Part shown: positions 23,246 to 31,445 of the stretch, in pieces
Layout of the letters: each line of letters begins with the position of its first letter
Position numbering within the stretch: position 1 is the first letter of the stretch
Source of the DNA: a bacterium
GTDB lineage: Bacteria > Verrucomicrobiota > Verrucomicrobiia > Limisphaerales > UBA11358
NCBI GenBank assembly: GCA_021813325.1
Contig: JAKALA010000048.1
Span: forward strand, 1-33,627
DNA length: 33,627 nt
Reading direction: 5' to 3'
Notes under the pieces: model-generated
Told to the model about the DNA's origin: nothing
The model's input: the letters and a program-made list of their open reading frames with translations, nothing else
Database searches by the model: none
Translations under genes and position numbers: made by a program

Positions 23246-23974
23246 ATGGAATATCTGATTTTAATCTCCAGCATCGTGCTGGGCGCGGCCACCGTCTTCG
23301 GATTGCATTTGACCGATGCGCGCCGGGTGAAGGTTTTAAACGCGTTCACGGGGGCTTATTTGATCGCGCTGGTGATGCTGCATTTGCTCCCGGACTTGTA
23401 TGAGGTGGAGCCTGGCGTGACGGTCAAACCGCTCATCATCGGCGGGTTTATTTTGTTTGGATTCTTTCTTCAAATTGCCATGGATTCCATCTCCATGGGC
23501 ATTGAACACGGCCACGCGCACGAAATTCATGGCCGGATGGCATTCGGCATTCTTGCGGGTTTGTGCATTCATGCCTTTGTCGAGGCGCTCGCGCTGGGGC
23601 AATCGCCGGATCATCAGACCGCGCATGATCATGCCGCGCATCATTTCCTGCTCGTCAGCGTCGTCGTGCATAATTACCCCATTTCAATCGCGTTGCTGGG
23701 AATGCTGCTTCAAAGTGGAATGCGAAGATCCTCCGCGCTGATGTGTCTCGGATTGTTTGCGATCATGGCGCCTATTGGGATGTTTGTCAGCAGCTTTACC
23801 GGTTTGGCGGATTATTCGCGTTATCTCATGGCCATAGTGATTGGCATTTTCATGCATATTTCGACCACGATTTTATTTGAGAGCGAAGACCACCACCGAT
23901 TTCCCCTGGGCAAAATGTTTGCGGTGTTGGTGGGGTTGTTTTTGGGGGTGGCCAGCGTGATTTTTGAGGCATGA
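23246..23974 (+). CDS. divergent ZIP-family metal transporter
   Basis: ZIP proteins carry zinc or other divalent metals into the cytoplasm. This 242-residue protein has about seven to eight hydrophobic segments and two His-rich loops (about 88-96 and 123-133). One membrane motif, HAFVEALALG (His109, Glu113), fits the ZIP TM4 pattern. The second, HNYPISIALLG (His142), keeps His and Pro but has Ile where a metal-binding Glu is common, so selectivity may differ. A terminator lies between it and rpsR, and a dyad precedes it. Its stop overlaps the start of the Fur-family gene (ATGA), tying transport to regulation. Confidence 0.82.
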   Translation: MEYLILISSIVLGAATVFGLHLTDARRVKVLNAFTGAYLIALVMLHLLPDLYEVEPGVTVKPLIIGGFILFGFFLQIAMDSISMGIEHGHAHEIHGRMAFGILAGLCIHAFVEALALGQSPDHQTAHDHAAHHFLLVSVVVHNYPISIALLGMLLQSGMRRSSALMCLGLFAIMAPIGMFVSSFTGLADYSRYLMAIVIGIFMHISTTILFESEDHHRFPLGKMFAVLVGLFLGVASVIFEA

Positions 23975-24429
23975 GAAAGTCCTGTCAACATCCCAGGCAC
24001 GAAGGGCAGGAATTGTCGTCGCTAACCGGACGCCTGCGCCGGGAAGCTCGCAAAGTCACCGGCCCCAGGGCGGCAATTTTGGAGATCCTCCGTCACCACC
24101 CCCATCCGTTGACCATCAAGGAAGTGTTCGAGGAGTTGCCCAAAAGCGGATGTGATTTGGCAACGGTTTATCGCGCCATGCAAATGATGGAAAAGCTGGG
24201 AATGGTGAAGCGCTTCGACTTTGGCGACGGGGCGGCCCGGTTTGAATTGATGAATGAAGGGGATAATGGCCACCACCATCATCTGATCTGCACCCGATGT
24301 GCGCAGGTGGTCAGAATTGAAGAATGCTTTCCTGCCGAGATCGAACGGCAAATCGCGTCCAAAAACGGCTACCAAGCCGTGACCCACCGGCTTGAATTTT
24401 TTGGAATCTGCCCTGACTGTCAAAAGTAA
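23971..24429 (+). CDS. Fur-family metalloregulator, probably Zur
   Basis: A 152-residue Fur-family repressor. The winged-helix domain is visible (about 28-90, GPRAAILEILRHHPHPLTIK and LATVYRAMQMMEKLGMV). The dimerisation/metal domain has HHHHLICTRC with Cys107 and Cys110 and the C-terminal GICPDC pair (Cys147, Cys150), which form the structural zinc site. Family members sense iron, zinc, manganese or peroxide. Zur is favoured here by translational coupling to a ZIP transporter and by the folE2/C-minus ribosomal neighbours, but the sequence alone does not settle the metal. The N-terminus before residue 16 is not conserved, so a later start is possible. A strong hairpin follows. Confidence 0.9.
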   Translation: MRKSCQHPRHEGQELSSLTGRLRREARKVTGPRAAILEILRHHPHPLTIKEVFEELPKSGCDLATVYRAMQMMEKLGMVKRFDFGDGAARFELMNEGDNGHHHHLICTRCAQVVRIEECFPAEIERQIASKNGYQAVTHRLEFFGICPDCQK

Positions 24430-24460
24430 AAATGGCGGCCATTACCTGCCGCCATTTTTT
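24428..24460. terminator. bidirectional terminator between the Fur-family gene and a small reverse gene
   Basis: An A-rich, ATGGCGGC-containing arm (24428-24439) pairs with its exact complement (24448-24459) around an eight-base loop. A T-run follows on the forward strand and an equivalent run on the reverse strand, so it can stop transcription from both sides. It overlaps the stop codons of both convergent genes. Confidence 0.9.
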
Positions 24461-24623
24461 AGATGGATTCCTCGGCCACCCAGTCACCGAGTTGTAAATA
24501 CTCCCTGATTTTACGTCTTTCGTGTCGGTTCTTTTGGGCTTTTTTGTTATGATGTTCAGTTTTGCGGAACGGATGTTTCTGATTGCGAATTGCTTCGCTC
24601 ATCGCTTCGAGTGTTTTCATCAT
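24459..24623 (-). CDS. small basic protein, 54 residues
   Basis: A short frame with a good ribosome-binding site (AAAGGA, about 9 bases before the ATG) and a stop inside the shared terminator. The product starts MMKTLEAMSEAIRNQKHPFR. A highly basic, His/Arg/Lys-rich middle follows (HHNKKAQKNRHERRKIREY) and it ends LGDWVAEESI. No family is recognised. The charge suggests nucleic acid or ribosome binding. A second ATG one codon later is equally possible as start. It is on the same strand as prmA, about 130 bases downstream of it. Clean boundaries make a real gene likely. Confidence 0.65.
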   Translation of the reverse strand: MMKTLEAMSEAIRNQKHPFRKTEHHNKKAQKNRHERRKIREYLQLGDWVAEESI

Positions 24624-24751
24624 CACTTTTTCCTTTCATCAGATTGATAGCGTAAACAATGCCACCGGCCATCAGCCTGAAAACTGTTACTAATCTTCAC
24701 GCTAACCTGCACTTTATCGACCCTGCACCCTTGCACGCTGTTCAAATTTTT

Positions 24752-25651
24752 TCAACTAAAACAAAAAGCGCCAGAACACCACTCCCCTTCAACTTGTTGT
24801 GATATGACGGTTAAGCCTAAATCGGCAAACGCCTTTGAAACTTGAGCAAATTCGCCGGCCAGAATGCCTGCCAGCACCAGGGTGCCATCCGGTTGTAAGC
24901 GGTTCACAATCCGTTGCTTCTCGGCAATCAACAAATTGGAAATCAAGTTAGCACACACCAGATCAAAGCGTTTCGACGCTTTCATTGGCAAGCGGGTTAC
25001 ATCGCCACGTTTAAGTTTGATTTTAGCTCCCACGCGGTTCTTCCGGACATTTTCCCGGGCAACGCGCACCGCCTCTGGGTCAAAATCAAATGCTTCAACG
25101 GGTTTATAGCCAAGCTTGGCCGCGGCAATGGCCAGAATCCCGGAACCGGTGCCGATGTCTAGAAATGACATTTTCTTTCCGCCTTTGTGACAACGCACAA
25201 TTTCGCCGAGGCAAAATGAGGTCGTGGGATGCTGCCCCGTGCCGAAGCTCAGACCCGGATCAAGGATGACCACGGACTGTTTTTTGCGCGGTTTCTTTTG
25301 GCTCCAGCTTGGCTTGATCAGTAGCGCTTTGCCGATTTCCATCGGGTGAAAATGTTTTTTCCACGATTCGGCCCAATCTTCGCGCCTGACTTTACCGATT
25401 TCTACCGTGCCCGGATCGGTTTTGATGTCGCACTTTTTGATGCGCTCAAGCCCGGCGGTGACGGCGGCACGCGTGGCTTGGGCATCGAACTTTTGCTCGC
25501 AAAAAACGCTGACAGTGCTGACGCCCGTTTCCAGGTTGAAATAGGTGGCCGCTACAGTGCCGAGCATTTCGCCCAGCATTTCAGCCACGGCATCCTCTGC
25601 TTCAAGCGTGGTGGTTACAGATATTCTCCACAGTGGTTTGGTCGATTTCAT
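24752..25651 (-). CDS. prmA: ribosomal protein L11 methyltransferase PrmA
   Basis: PrmA trimethylates ribosomal protein L11 with S-adenosylmethionine. Seen: an N-terminal L11-recognition domain (about 1-90), the REDWAESWKKHFHP linker motif, ILDPGLSFGTGQHPTT, the SAM loop FLDIGTGSGILAIAAAKLG, AFDFDPEAVRVARENV and VCANLISNLL. The length of 299 residues is normal. The usual NI(L/V) after the motif IV region reads NLIS, a small variation. It follows the histidine phosphatase gene on the reverse strand after about 50 bases. Confidence 0.92.
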   Translation of the reverse strand: MKSTKPLWRISVTTTLEAEDAVAEMLGEMLGTVAATYFNLETGVSTVSVFCEQKFDAQATRAAVTAGLERIKKCDIKTDPGTVEIGKVRREDWAESWKKHFHPMEIGKALLIKPSWSQKKPRKKQSVVILDPGLSFGTGQHPTTSFCLGEIVRCHKGGKKMSFLDIGTGSGILAIAAAKLGYKPVEAFDFDPEAVRVARENVRKNRVGAKIKLKRGDVTRLPMKASKRFDLVCANLISNLLIAEKQRIVNRLQPDGTLVLAGILAGEFAQVSKAFADLGLTVISQQVEGEWCSGAFCFS

Positions 25652-25700
25652 GGACAGATGATTATCAAAAGCGGCGGTGGCGGCGCCGGTGGCAAATTTT

Positions 25701-26357
25701 TCAACCCACCAGATCGCGCCATGGCGTAAAATTCAGCAACTCGATTTCAGCCATGTGCGCGTGCAAGGCAACCTGGGTGATGCTTGCGTATTCCACTTCA
25801 AACGCGTTTGTCTTGGGCAGGGGCAATTCCAAAAGAATCGCCAGCAATGCCCGGATAACCCCGCCGTGACAAAATACCGCGACATTTTGACCGGGATGTT
25901 TATGAATGATTTCCCGCAGGCAGGGCTTCAGACGGGCGCGAAACGATTTGCCGCTTTCGCCGTTCGGAGCGCCGGGTTTCTCAATTTGCTCCAGCCATTC
26001 ATGCACCGGGAATTTGAACTTGTCGCGCACCGTGATCCAATCCAATCCCGTCCAATCGCCGAAATCAATCTCGCGCAGGTCGTGATAAATGGTCTGTTCG
26101 TGACGGCCGGTTTTCAGCGTCGGGCCGAGCGTTTGCTGGACGCGCTTCATGGGGCTGGCGTAAATGGCGTCAATCGTTTTGGCCTGGAGATATTCAGCCA
26201 GAATTTTGGCCTGACGCCGGCCTCTTGGCGAAAGGTTCATGTCGATGCGACCGCCGAAAACACCTTGAAATGGGACTTCAACTTCGCCGTGCCGGATTAG
26301 CAACAACCGCGTGGCTGGCGGAGCGGAAGCCAATTTACGCCGGGATGGTTTTGCCAT
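25701..26357 (-). CDS. histidine phosphatase (phosphoglycerate mutase-like) protein
   Basis: The 218-residue protein has the family's catalytic RHG motif (LLLIRHGEVEV, near residue 24), an arginine in ASPMKRVQQT, the DLREIDFGDWTG segment and the second catalytic His in VAVFCHGGVIRALL. Family members include cobalamin (CobC), glucosyl-3-phosphoglycerate and sugar-phosphate phosphatases; the substrate is unknown here. The ATG at 26357 is used because a longer open frame would overlap rph by about 145 bases and adds no family sequence. The start lies four bases after the rph stop, so the two are likely co-transcribed. Confidence 0.9.
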   Translation of the reverse strand: MAKPSRRKLASAPPATRLLLIRHGEVEVPFQGVFGGRIDMNLSPRGRRQAKILAEYLQAKTIDAIYASPMKRVQQTLGPTLKTGRHEQTIYHDLREIDFGDWTGLDWITVRDKFKFPVHEWLEQIEKPGAPNGESGKSFRARLKPCLREIIHKHPGQNVAVFCHGGVIRALLAILLELPLPKTNAFEVEYASITQVALHAHMAEIELLNFTPWRDLVG

Positions 26358-26361
26358 GCGG

Positions 26362-27099
26362 TCAGTCTTGGGAAATGGCTTGCTGTTGGGCCGCCAGCAA
26401 TTCGCGGATGCCCGCTTTGCCCAGGGACAGCAAATCGGCGAGTTGGGCATCGCTGAAGGTGGCTTCTTCCCCGGAGCCTTGCAACTCAATGAATTCACCC
26501 GCTCCATTCATCACAAGGTTCATGTCCACGGATGCGGCCACATCTTCCGTGTAACAAAGATCAAGGAGCGCCGTGCTATTGACGACGCCGATGCTGACCG
26601 CCGCGACGCCGGAAAGAATGGGGTTTTCGGCCAGTTTTTTTTCGGTCAACAAACGTTTCACGGCGAGCGAGAGCGCGACAAAGGAACCGGTGATGGCCGC
26701 CGTGCGGGTGCCGCCATCGGCTTGCAGAACGTCGCAATCCACGCAAAGGGTCCGGGATCCCACTTTTTCAAGATCGATCGCCGCCCGGATGGACCTGCCG
26801 ATGAGCCGCTGGATTTCCGAGGATCTTCCATCCAATTTTCCCTTGGCAATGTCGCGGGGTTTGCGGGTTAAGGTCGAGTAGGGGAGCATTGAATATTCAG
26901 CGGTCAGCCAGCCGCCGGAAACGCCTTGTTCCTTCATCCAGCGCGGCACATTCTCCTCAATCGTCACCGCGCAAATGACGCGGGTATGGCCCCATTCGAT
27001 CAAGGTGGAACCGGCCGCGTGGGGCGCGATGCCGTTTTGAAACCGGATGGGACGAAGTTGATTTACTGTGCGACCGTCGGCGCGAGTGGGATCAGCCAT
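26362..27099 (-). CDS. rph: ribonuclease PH
   Basis: RNase PH is a phosphate-dependent 3'-5' exoribonuclease that trims tRNA ends. Seen: RADGRTVNQLRPI at the start, GSTLIEWGHTRVICAVT, WLTAEYSMLPYST, the KPRDIAKGKLDGRSSEIQRL segment, IGRSIRAAIDL, VDCDVLQADGGTRTAAITG and the C-terminal EFIELQGSGEEATFS. The length of 245 residues is typical. It heads a reverse-strand set (rph, histidine phosphatase, prmA, small gene). Confidence 0.96.
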   Translation of the reverse strand: MADPTRADGRTVNQLRPIRFQNGIAPHAAGSTLIEWGHTRVICAVTIEENVPRWMKEQGVSGGWLTAEYSMLPYSTLTRKPRDIAKGKLDGRSSEIQRLIGRSIRAAIDLEKVGSRTLCVDCDVLQADGGTRTAAITGSFVALSLAVKRLLTEKKLAENPILSGVAAVSIGVVNSTALLDLCYTEDVAASVDMNLVMNGAGEFIELQGSGEEATFSDAQLADLLSLGKAGIRELLAAQQQAISQD

Positions 27100-27133
27100 A
27101 TCGGAGTAATTTTACTGCGGCGGGGTGTCAAAG

Positions 27134-27170
27134 CAACGCGGAAACTTGTGAGCCGGAAATCTCCGCGTTG
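27134..27170. repeat. 9-bp inverted repeat between the glycosyltransferase gene and rph
   Basis: CAACGCGGA (27134-27142) and TCCGCGTTG (27162-27170) are exact inverted arms around 19 bases. No T-run follows on either strand, so a classical terminator is unlikely. It may be a weak terminator of the upstream reverse gene or an mRNA leader structure of rph. Confidence 0.4.
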
Positions 27171-27218
27171 ATTCTTCGGATTATCCAGTTTTCTTTGCGG
27201 CCAAAACAGCGGGCGTCG

Positions 27219-28766
27219 CTACGGTCGAATGAGCGCGGTGAGTTTCCAGTTCCTAAACTTCACCATGTCCAAGCCTTCCACCGAAATAAGCGTTCCATTC
27301 GTGTCGGGCAGTTTCGCCAGTTCGCTGGTCGGCACCACCAGCATGAGCGGAGGGGTGTTGGTTAAAAAATTCCGGGCCTGCTTCACGTCTGCGAGCATGA
27401 CTTTATTGGTGGTGATACTGCGAAAACGCCACACCTGACTGGGTTCCGTATAGCCAAAACAACCGATTTTGGTGTCCGGAGTGAGGTGCGATTGGGTGGC
27501 GCGCCAGAGGTTTTCGGTGAGCAGATGTGTTTCTGCAAACGGGAAAAATCCCAAGGTCACCACGAGAACAAATCCCGTCATCGCCGCCAATCGTTTGCCG
27601 GCCCACGCCGCGATGTTCGGCGACCGGGCGATTTGAAGCGCCAGCCAGAGCGACAAGCATGGGAATGCCGGCATCGTGTAATGCGGCAATTTGGTTCGCA
27701 CGAATGAGAAAATGAAAAATACCAACAATGCTTGAATGAACAGATACCAGCCGAGATCGTCACTTTTGCGCTTTGGCCACCAGCGCATGATGTTAGTCGG
27801 GATAAATAAAAAGAATGAAAACCCACGCAATATTTTAATAGTCAAATTCCACCCAACGCTTTTAAGTCTTTGCTTTTGAAACCAGGACTCAAAAACTTCC
27901 GGATTACCAATCGTCCAGGGCAAAAAGCTAACTATAAAAGTCACAAAATACAGCGGCATCAACGCGATGAAGCCGGCCAGACCTTTGAGTCCATGGCTGT
28001 CGATGACGCCGATGGAGCGGTTGAACACATGTTCGCCCATGCCTACCGACCAGAATTGGCCATTCGTTTGTTGCAAGGCCGGTCCGCCCCATAAAGCGAC
28101 CAGCGCCACCGTGACGCACAATCCCACGAAGGTTTCATTGACAGGCAATCGGAACTTGTCCTTTTGAACCATGCGTCCCGCTATCATGCCGCCAAGTGGC
28201 AGCCAGGCGACCGGGCCTTTGGCCAGAAAGCCAAAAGCCATCGCAATGTAAAAAATCCACCAATAAAGTTTCCGGCGAACCTGATCGGGGCGGGTGAGTT
28301 CCCAGCCGCTCCACGCGGCGAGTGTGACAAAAAAGACCATGGCCATGTCGGCGGTGGCCACGCGCCCGATGATGGCCACGTGCAGTCCGGCAACATACAT
28401 GATGCCCGCCAGAAAGCCTGTTTTGGCATCGGCAATTTTACGTCCCCACCGCACGAGCAGCAACGCGGTGGCCGTGGTGAACAGCACCGATGGCAGGCGG
28501 GCGGCAAAACCATTTGTTCCCAGCACGCAATAACTCGCAATCTGGCACCAGTAAATCAACACGGGCTTGTCGAACCGCCAGTCGCCATTGAACCACGGCA
28601 CAATGAAGTCGCCGCGTTGCAACATCTCGCGCGAGGCTTCGCCGAAACGCGCCTCGTCACGATCGGTGAGCGGCAGGATCCAGTTGCCGGCCAGCAGCAA
28701 CAGCAAGCTGATGATGATGATCGAGCGTTGCGGCCGGGCGGCGAGTTTGTTGAAAAAGGCTTCCAT
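27219..28766 (-). CDS. ArnT-like polyprenyl-phosphate sugar transferase
   Basis: A 515-residue integral membrane protein of the ArnT/PMT (GT-C) superfamily. These enzymes move a sugar from a polyprenyl-phosphate donor to lipid A or another acceptor on the outer face of the inner membrane. The key first loop is present: LTDRDEARFGEASREMLQRG, followed by NGDWRFDKPVLIYW. Roughly a dozen hydrophobic segments follow, then a soluble C-terminal part. The sugar and acceptor cannot be deduced; ArnT proper uses L-Ara4N. The ATG at 28766 gives MEAFFNKL directly before the first helix; an upstream TTG is less likely. It is divergent from the PAP2 gene. Confidence 0.85.
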   Translation of the reverse strand: MEAFFNKLAARPQRSIIIISLLLLLAGNWILPLTDRDEARFGEASREMLQRGDFIVPWFNGDWRFDKPVLIYWCQIASYCVLGTNGFAARLPSVLFTTATALLLVRWGRKIADAKTGFLAGIMYVAGLHVAIIGRVATADMAMVFFVTLAAWSGWELTRPDQVRRKLYWWIFYIAMAFGFLAKGPVAWLPLGGMIAGRMVQKDKFRLPVNETFVGLCVTVALVALWGGPALQQTNGQFWSVGMGEHVFNRSIGVIDSHGLKGLAGFIALMPLYFVTFIVSFLPWTIGNPEVFESWFQKQRLKSVGWNLTIKILRGFSFFLFIPTNIMRWWPKRKSDDLGWYLFIQALLVFFIFSFVRTKLPHYTMPAFPCLSLWLALQIARSPNIAAWAGKRLAAMTGFVLVVTLGFFPFAETHLLTENLWRATQSHLTPDTKIGCFGYTEPSQVWRFRSITTNKVMLADVKQARNFLTNTPPLMLVVPTSELAKLPDTNGTLISVEGLDMVKFRNWKLTALIRP

Positions 28767-28843
28767 TCGCTGGTTGCAGAAATTTGAGCGGACACTAGCG
28801 ATTTGAGATTCTATTTGCAAGCGCTACGCGGTAAGGTGGCCCC

Positions 28844-29515
28844 GTGACAAAGCCCGTCAACCCGCAGCGGAAATATATTTTTTGGCTGATCGCCGGCATC
28901 CTGGCCGTGGCCGCCGCATTTGCTTTGGATAATGCGGTGGATGGCGCTCTCGACGTGACGAAAGCCGCGGCATTGAAATCATTTGCCGACTGGTGTTCCA
29001 AGCTGGGGGAAGGCTGGGTGCCGGCGGTGGTGGGCGTTTTGTTCGCGCTGGCATATCTGGTTGGGAATCATCCCAAGACTGCGGCGCGGATTTTCTTTGT
29101 GGCGCTCACTTGCGAATTCACCGGTCTGGCGGCGACCATTTTGCGGGTCTTGTTTGGGCGGACACGGCCCAATAACCTGGAATTTCCGCAGGGATTTTAT
29201 GGCGTCTGGCATGACGGCCATTGGATTATCGGACAGTATAAATTCAGTTCGTTTCCTTCCGGTCACGCGGCAACCGTGGCGGGGGTGGCCGCAGCCGCGT
29301 GGTTGCTGCATCGGGGCTGGGGTGCGGTTTTCGCGGTCTATGCGCTGGCGGTAATCTGGTCGCGCGTGGCGCTGCAATGTCATCACTTGTCGGATGTGCT
29401 GGCCTCGACCGTCTTATCCATTGCCATGGCGATATGGTTGAAGCGAATTCTACTGCCATTCACGGAAACCCAGTTCAGCCGGTTGAACCGGAAACTATGG
29501 AAAAATCGGTTTTAA
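28844..29515 (+). CDS. PAP2-family phosphatase
   Basis: A 223-residue membrane protein with about five to six helices and the three PAP2 motifs: LFGRTRP, SFPSGHAA and SRVALQCHHLSDVLAS. PAP2 enzymes in bacteria remove phosphate from undecaprenyl pyrophosphate, phosphatidylglycerol phosphate or lipid A. The start is GTG, and no upstream ATG lies in frame. It is divergent from the ArnT-like gene, and both act on polyprenyl or lipid phosphates, so a shared pathway is plausible. The stop overlaps the upp stop by four bases convergently. Confidence 0.9.
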   Translation: MTKPVNPQRKYIFWLIAGILAVAAAFALDNAVDGALDVTKAAALKSFADWCSKLGEGWVPAVVGVLFALAYLVGNHPKTAARIFFVALTCEFTGLAATILRVLFGRTRPNNLEFPQGFYGVWHDGHWIIGQYKFSSFPSGHAATVAGVAAAAWLLHRGWGAVFAVYALAVIWSRVALQCHHLSDVLASTVLSIAMAIWLKRILLPFTETQFSRLNRKLWKNRF

Positions 29516-30144
29516 GTTCCAAATAACCGGTCGCCGGCATCTCCGAGACCGGGAAGAATGTAGCCAACCGAATTCAACTGCCGGTCAATGGCCGCCGTGA
29601 AAATGGGCAGCCTGGGATAACTCTTGCACACCCGGCGAATACCTTCAGGCGCGGCGACCAGGCTCACCAGGCGAATATTTTTGGCGCCTTGTTCGCTGAG
29701 GAAATCCAGCGCGGCCACGGCGCTGCCGCCGGTGGCCAGCATGGGATCAATCAAAATAACTTCGCACCGTTCCAGTTTTTTGGGCAGGCTTTTGTGGTAG
29801 AAATGGGCGCGCAAGGTGGATTCCTCACGTTTCAAACCCAGAAAGCCGACGCGGGCGTGCGGAATGAGTTCCAGAATCCCATCGTGCATGCCCAGGCCCG
29901 CGCGCAACACGGGCACCAAAACCACTTCGCGTTCCAACTGCGAGCCGGTGGTTTTTTCCATCGGCGTGCGCACCGCGATCTTTTTTACCGCAAACGAGCG
30001 CGTGGCTTCATAGGTCATCAGCGCGGCGATTTCTCCCAGCAGCCGGCGGAATTCCTGGGGCTGCGTCCGCTCGTCACGCAACCGCGTCAGGTTGTGCTGC
30101 ACCAGCGGATGCGTGATGACAGTGACCTTCTTAATCACGCTCAA
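29512..30144 (-). CDS. upp: uracil phosphoribosyltransferase
   Basis: Upp salvages uracil to UMP with PRPP. Motifs: HPLVQHNLTRLRD at the N-terminus, VPVLRAGLGMHDGILELIP, the PRPP loop VILIDPMLATGGSAVAAL and the C-terminal GYILPGLGDAGDRLFGT. The length of 210 residues is normal. The likely start is a TTG overlapping the sppA stop (TTGA); a GTG two codons later is an alternative. It follows sppA on the reverse strand. Confidence 0.95.
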   Translation of the reverse strand: MSVIKKVTVITHPLVQHNLTRLRDERTQPQEFRRLLGEIAALMTYEATRSFAVKKIAVRTPMEKTTGSQLEREVVLVPVLRAGLGMHDGILELIPHARVGFLGLKREESTLRAHFYHKSLPKKLERCEVILIDPMLATGGSAVAALDFLSEQGAKNIRLVSLVAAPEGIRRVCKSYPRLPIFTAAIDRQLNSVGYILPGLGDAGDRLFGT

Positions 30145-31316
30145 GGCTGATACAGGAAGTAGGGCAGGCCGGCGCGCAGTTTGGGAATATCCGCACCCAG
30201 ATCCAGCTTGATGTCGTGCGCCTGGCTGCTCTGGCCAAACATCGATAGGAAATTCGAGAGATCATACCGTTCGCGGTATTCGACCAAGTTGGCGCTCTTG
30301 ATGTTGGCAATGTCCATGGCCCGATCAACCGAGTCATCGAAGTCGCCCAACTCATCCACCAGGCCGATTTCCAGCGCCTGTTTGCCGGACAGCACGCGTC
30401 CGTCGGCGTAATTTTGCCAATCATCGGCCAGCGCCTTGCCTTCGTGCTTGTTCAATTCATGCGCGGCACCACGTCCATCGGCGACCACGGATTTAAATTG
30501 CTGATAGGTTTCATTGATCAGATTTTGCACCATGGCGTGTTCTTCCGGCGGAATTTCCGAAGGCTCCCGTTCGCCGCTCAACATGTCTTTGAATCTGCCG
30601 CTCTTGAAGGTCATCGGGGCGATCCCGACTTTGTCCATCAAGCCGCGGTAGTTCCAGCCGTGCATGATGACGCCGATGCTGCCGGTCAAGGTCAGTTCGT
30701 TGGCCACGATCCAGCGGCTGCCCGAAGCAATGTAATAGCCGCCCGAAGCCGCGAGGCTGCCCATGGAGCAAATGACCGGTTTGCCTTTGTGACCGGGTTT
30801 GCCGGATTCGCCGGGCGCGTCCGCTTCAAATGCGCGAATCGCCTTGTAAATTTCGTCGGAGGCCAGCACTTCGCCGCCAGGTGAATCCATTTTAAGAATC
30901 ACTGCTTTGACCCGATGATCCTCAGCGGCTCGGTCAAGCTGGGCTTGAACCACATCCACCAGATTGTTTCCAGCGCCATCAAAATCGTGGCCTGAAATAA
31001 TTCCCTCGATGGAAATGACGGCGATCTTGTTCTGGGATTTGTTGTTTTCCAGCACAAATTCCTCCAGTCGCGGTCCCACTTCGCGACCGGACCCAAAGGC
31101 CTCCGGATGCAGGCCGCTCCCGAAGGACAGCGCGCTGCCGATGAATTGCGTCAGGTTGCCAAACAGGCTGAACATCAACAGCACGAGCAGAATGATCGCA
31201 AAAATCATCCAGCCCCGGCTCTTGCGCGGCTTGGGCGCCGGCGGCGGCGCGATAAAGGGTGGTGGTGGCAACGGCGGTGGTGGCGTTGCCGCCGGCGGAT
31301 AGGAGTCCATTTCCAT
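30141..31316 (-). CDS. sppA: signal peptide peptidase SppA (S49 family)
   Basis: SppA digests cleaved signal peptides in the membrane. The 391-residue protein has a proline-rich N-terminal cytoplasmic tail (about 1-33) and one membrane helix (about 36-58). An S49 domain follows, with LKMDSPGGEVLASDEIY, the serine motif MGSLAASGGYYIAS, LTGSIGVIM and a Lys-containing TFKSGRFKDML. It has one S49 domain, like the short Bacillus type. The proline-rich tail is unusual. Two ATGs (31316 and 31310) are possible starts. Divergent from yhbY. Confidence 0.92.
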   Translation of the reverse strand: MEMDSYPPAATPPPPLPPPPFIAPPPAPKPRKSRGWMIFAIILLVLLMFSLFGNLTQFIGSALSFGSGLHPEAFGSGREVGPRLEEFVLENNKSQNKIAVISIEGIISGHDFDGAGNNLVDVVQAQLDRAAEDHRVKAVILKMDSPGGEVLASDEIYKAIRAFEADAPGESGKPGHKGKPVICSMGSLAASGGYYIASGSRWIVANELTLTGSIGVIMHGWNYRGLMDKVGIAPMTFKSGRFKDMLSGEREPSEIPPEEHAMVQNLINETYQQFKSVVADGRGAAHELNKHEGKALADDWQNYADGRVLSGKQALEIGLVDELGDFDDSVDRAMDIANIKSANLVEYRERYDLSNFLSMFGQSSQAHDIKLDLGADIPKLRAGLPYFLYQP

Positions 31317-31445
31317 AGTGCGCGCAAACTAACGCAAACCTGGCAGGCCGGCAAATGGAAATGCCAATTTGATGTCATCGTTTGGGGGACCAGTGGGAAC
31401 GATAATTTGCCTGCATTGAACGGCGGTTTTTGCCATGATGCAGCC

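Noticed and set aside
26358-26507. N-terminal 50-codon extension of the histidine phosphatase
   Set aside because: It lies within rph and has shadow-like composition; the ATG at 26357 directly precedes the RHG domain.
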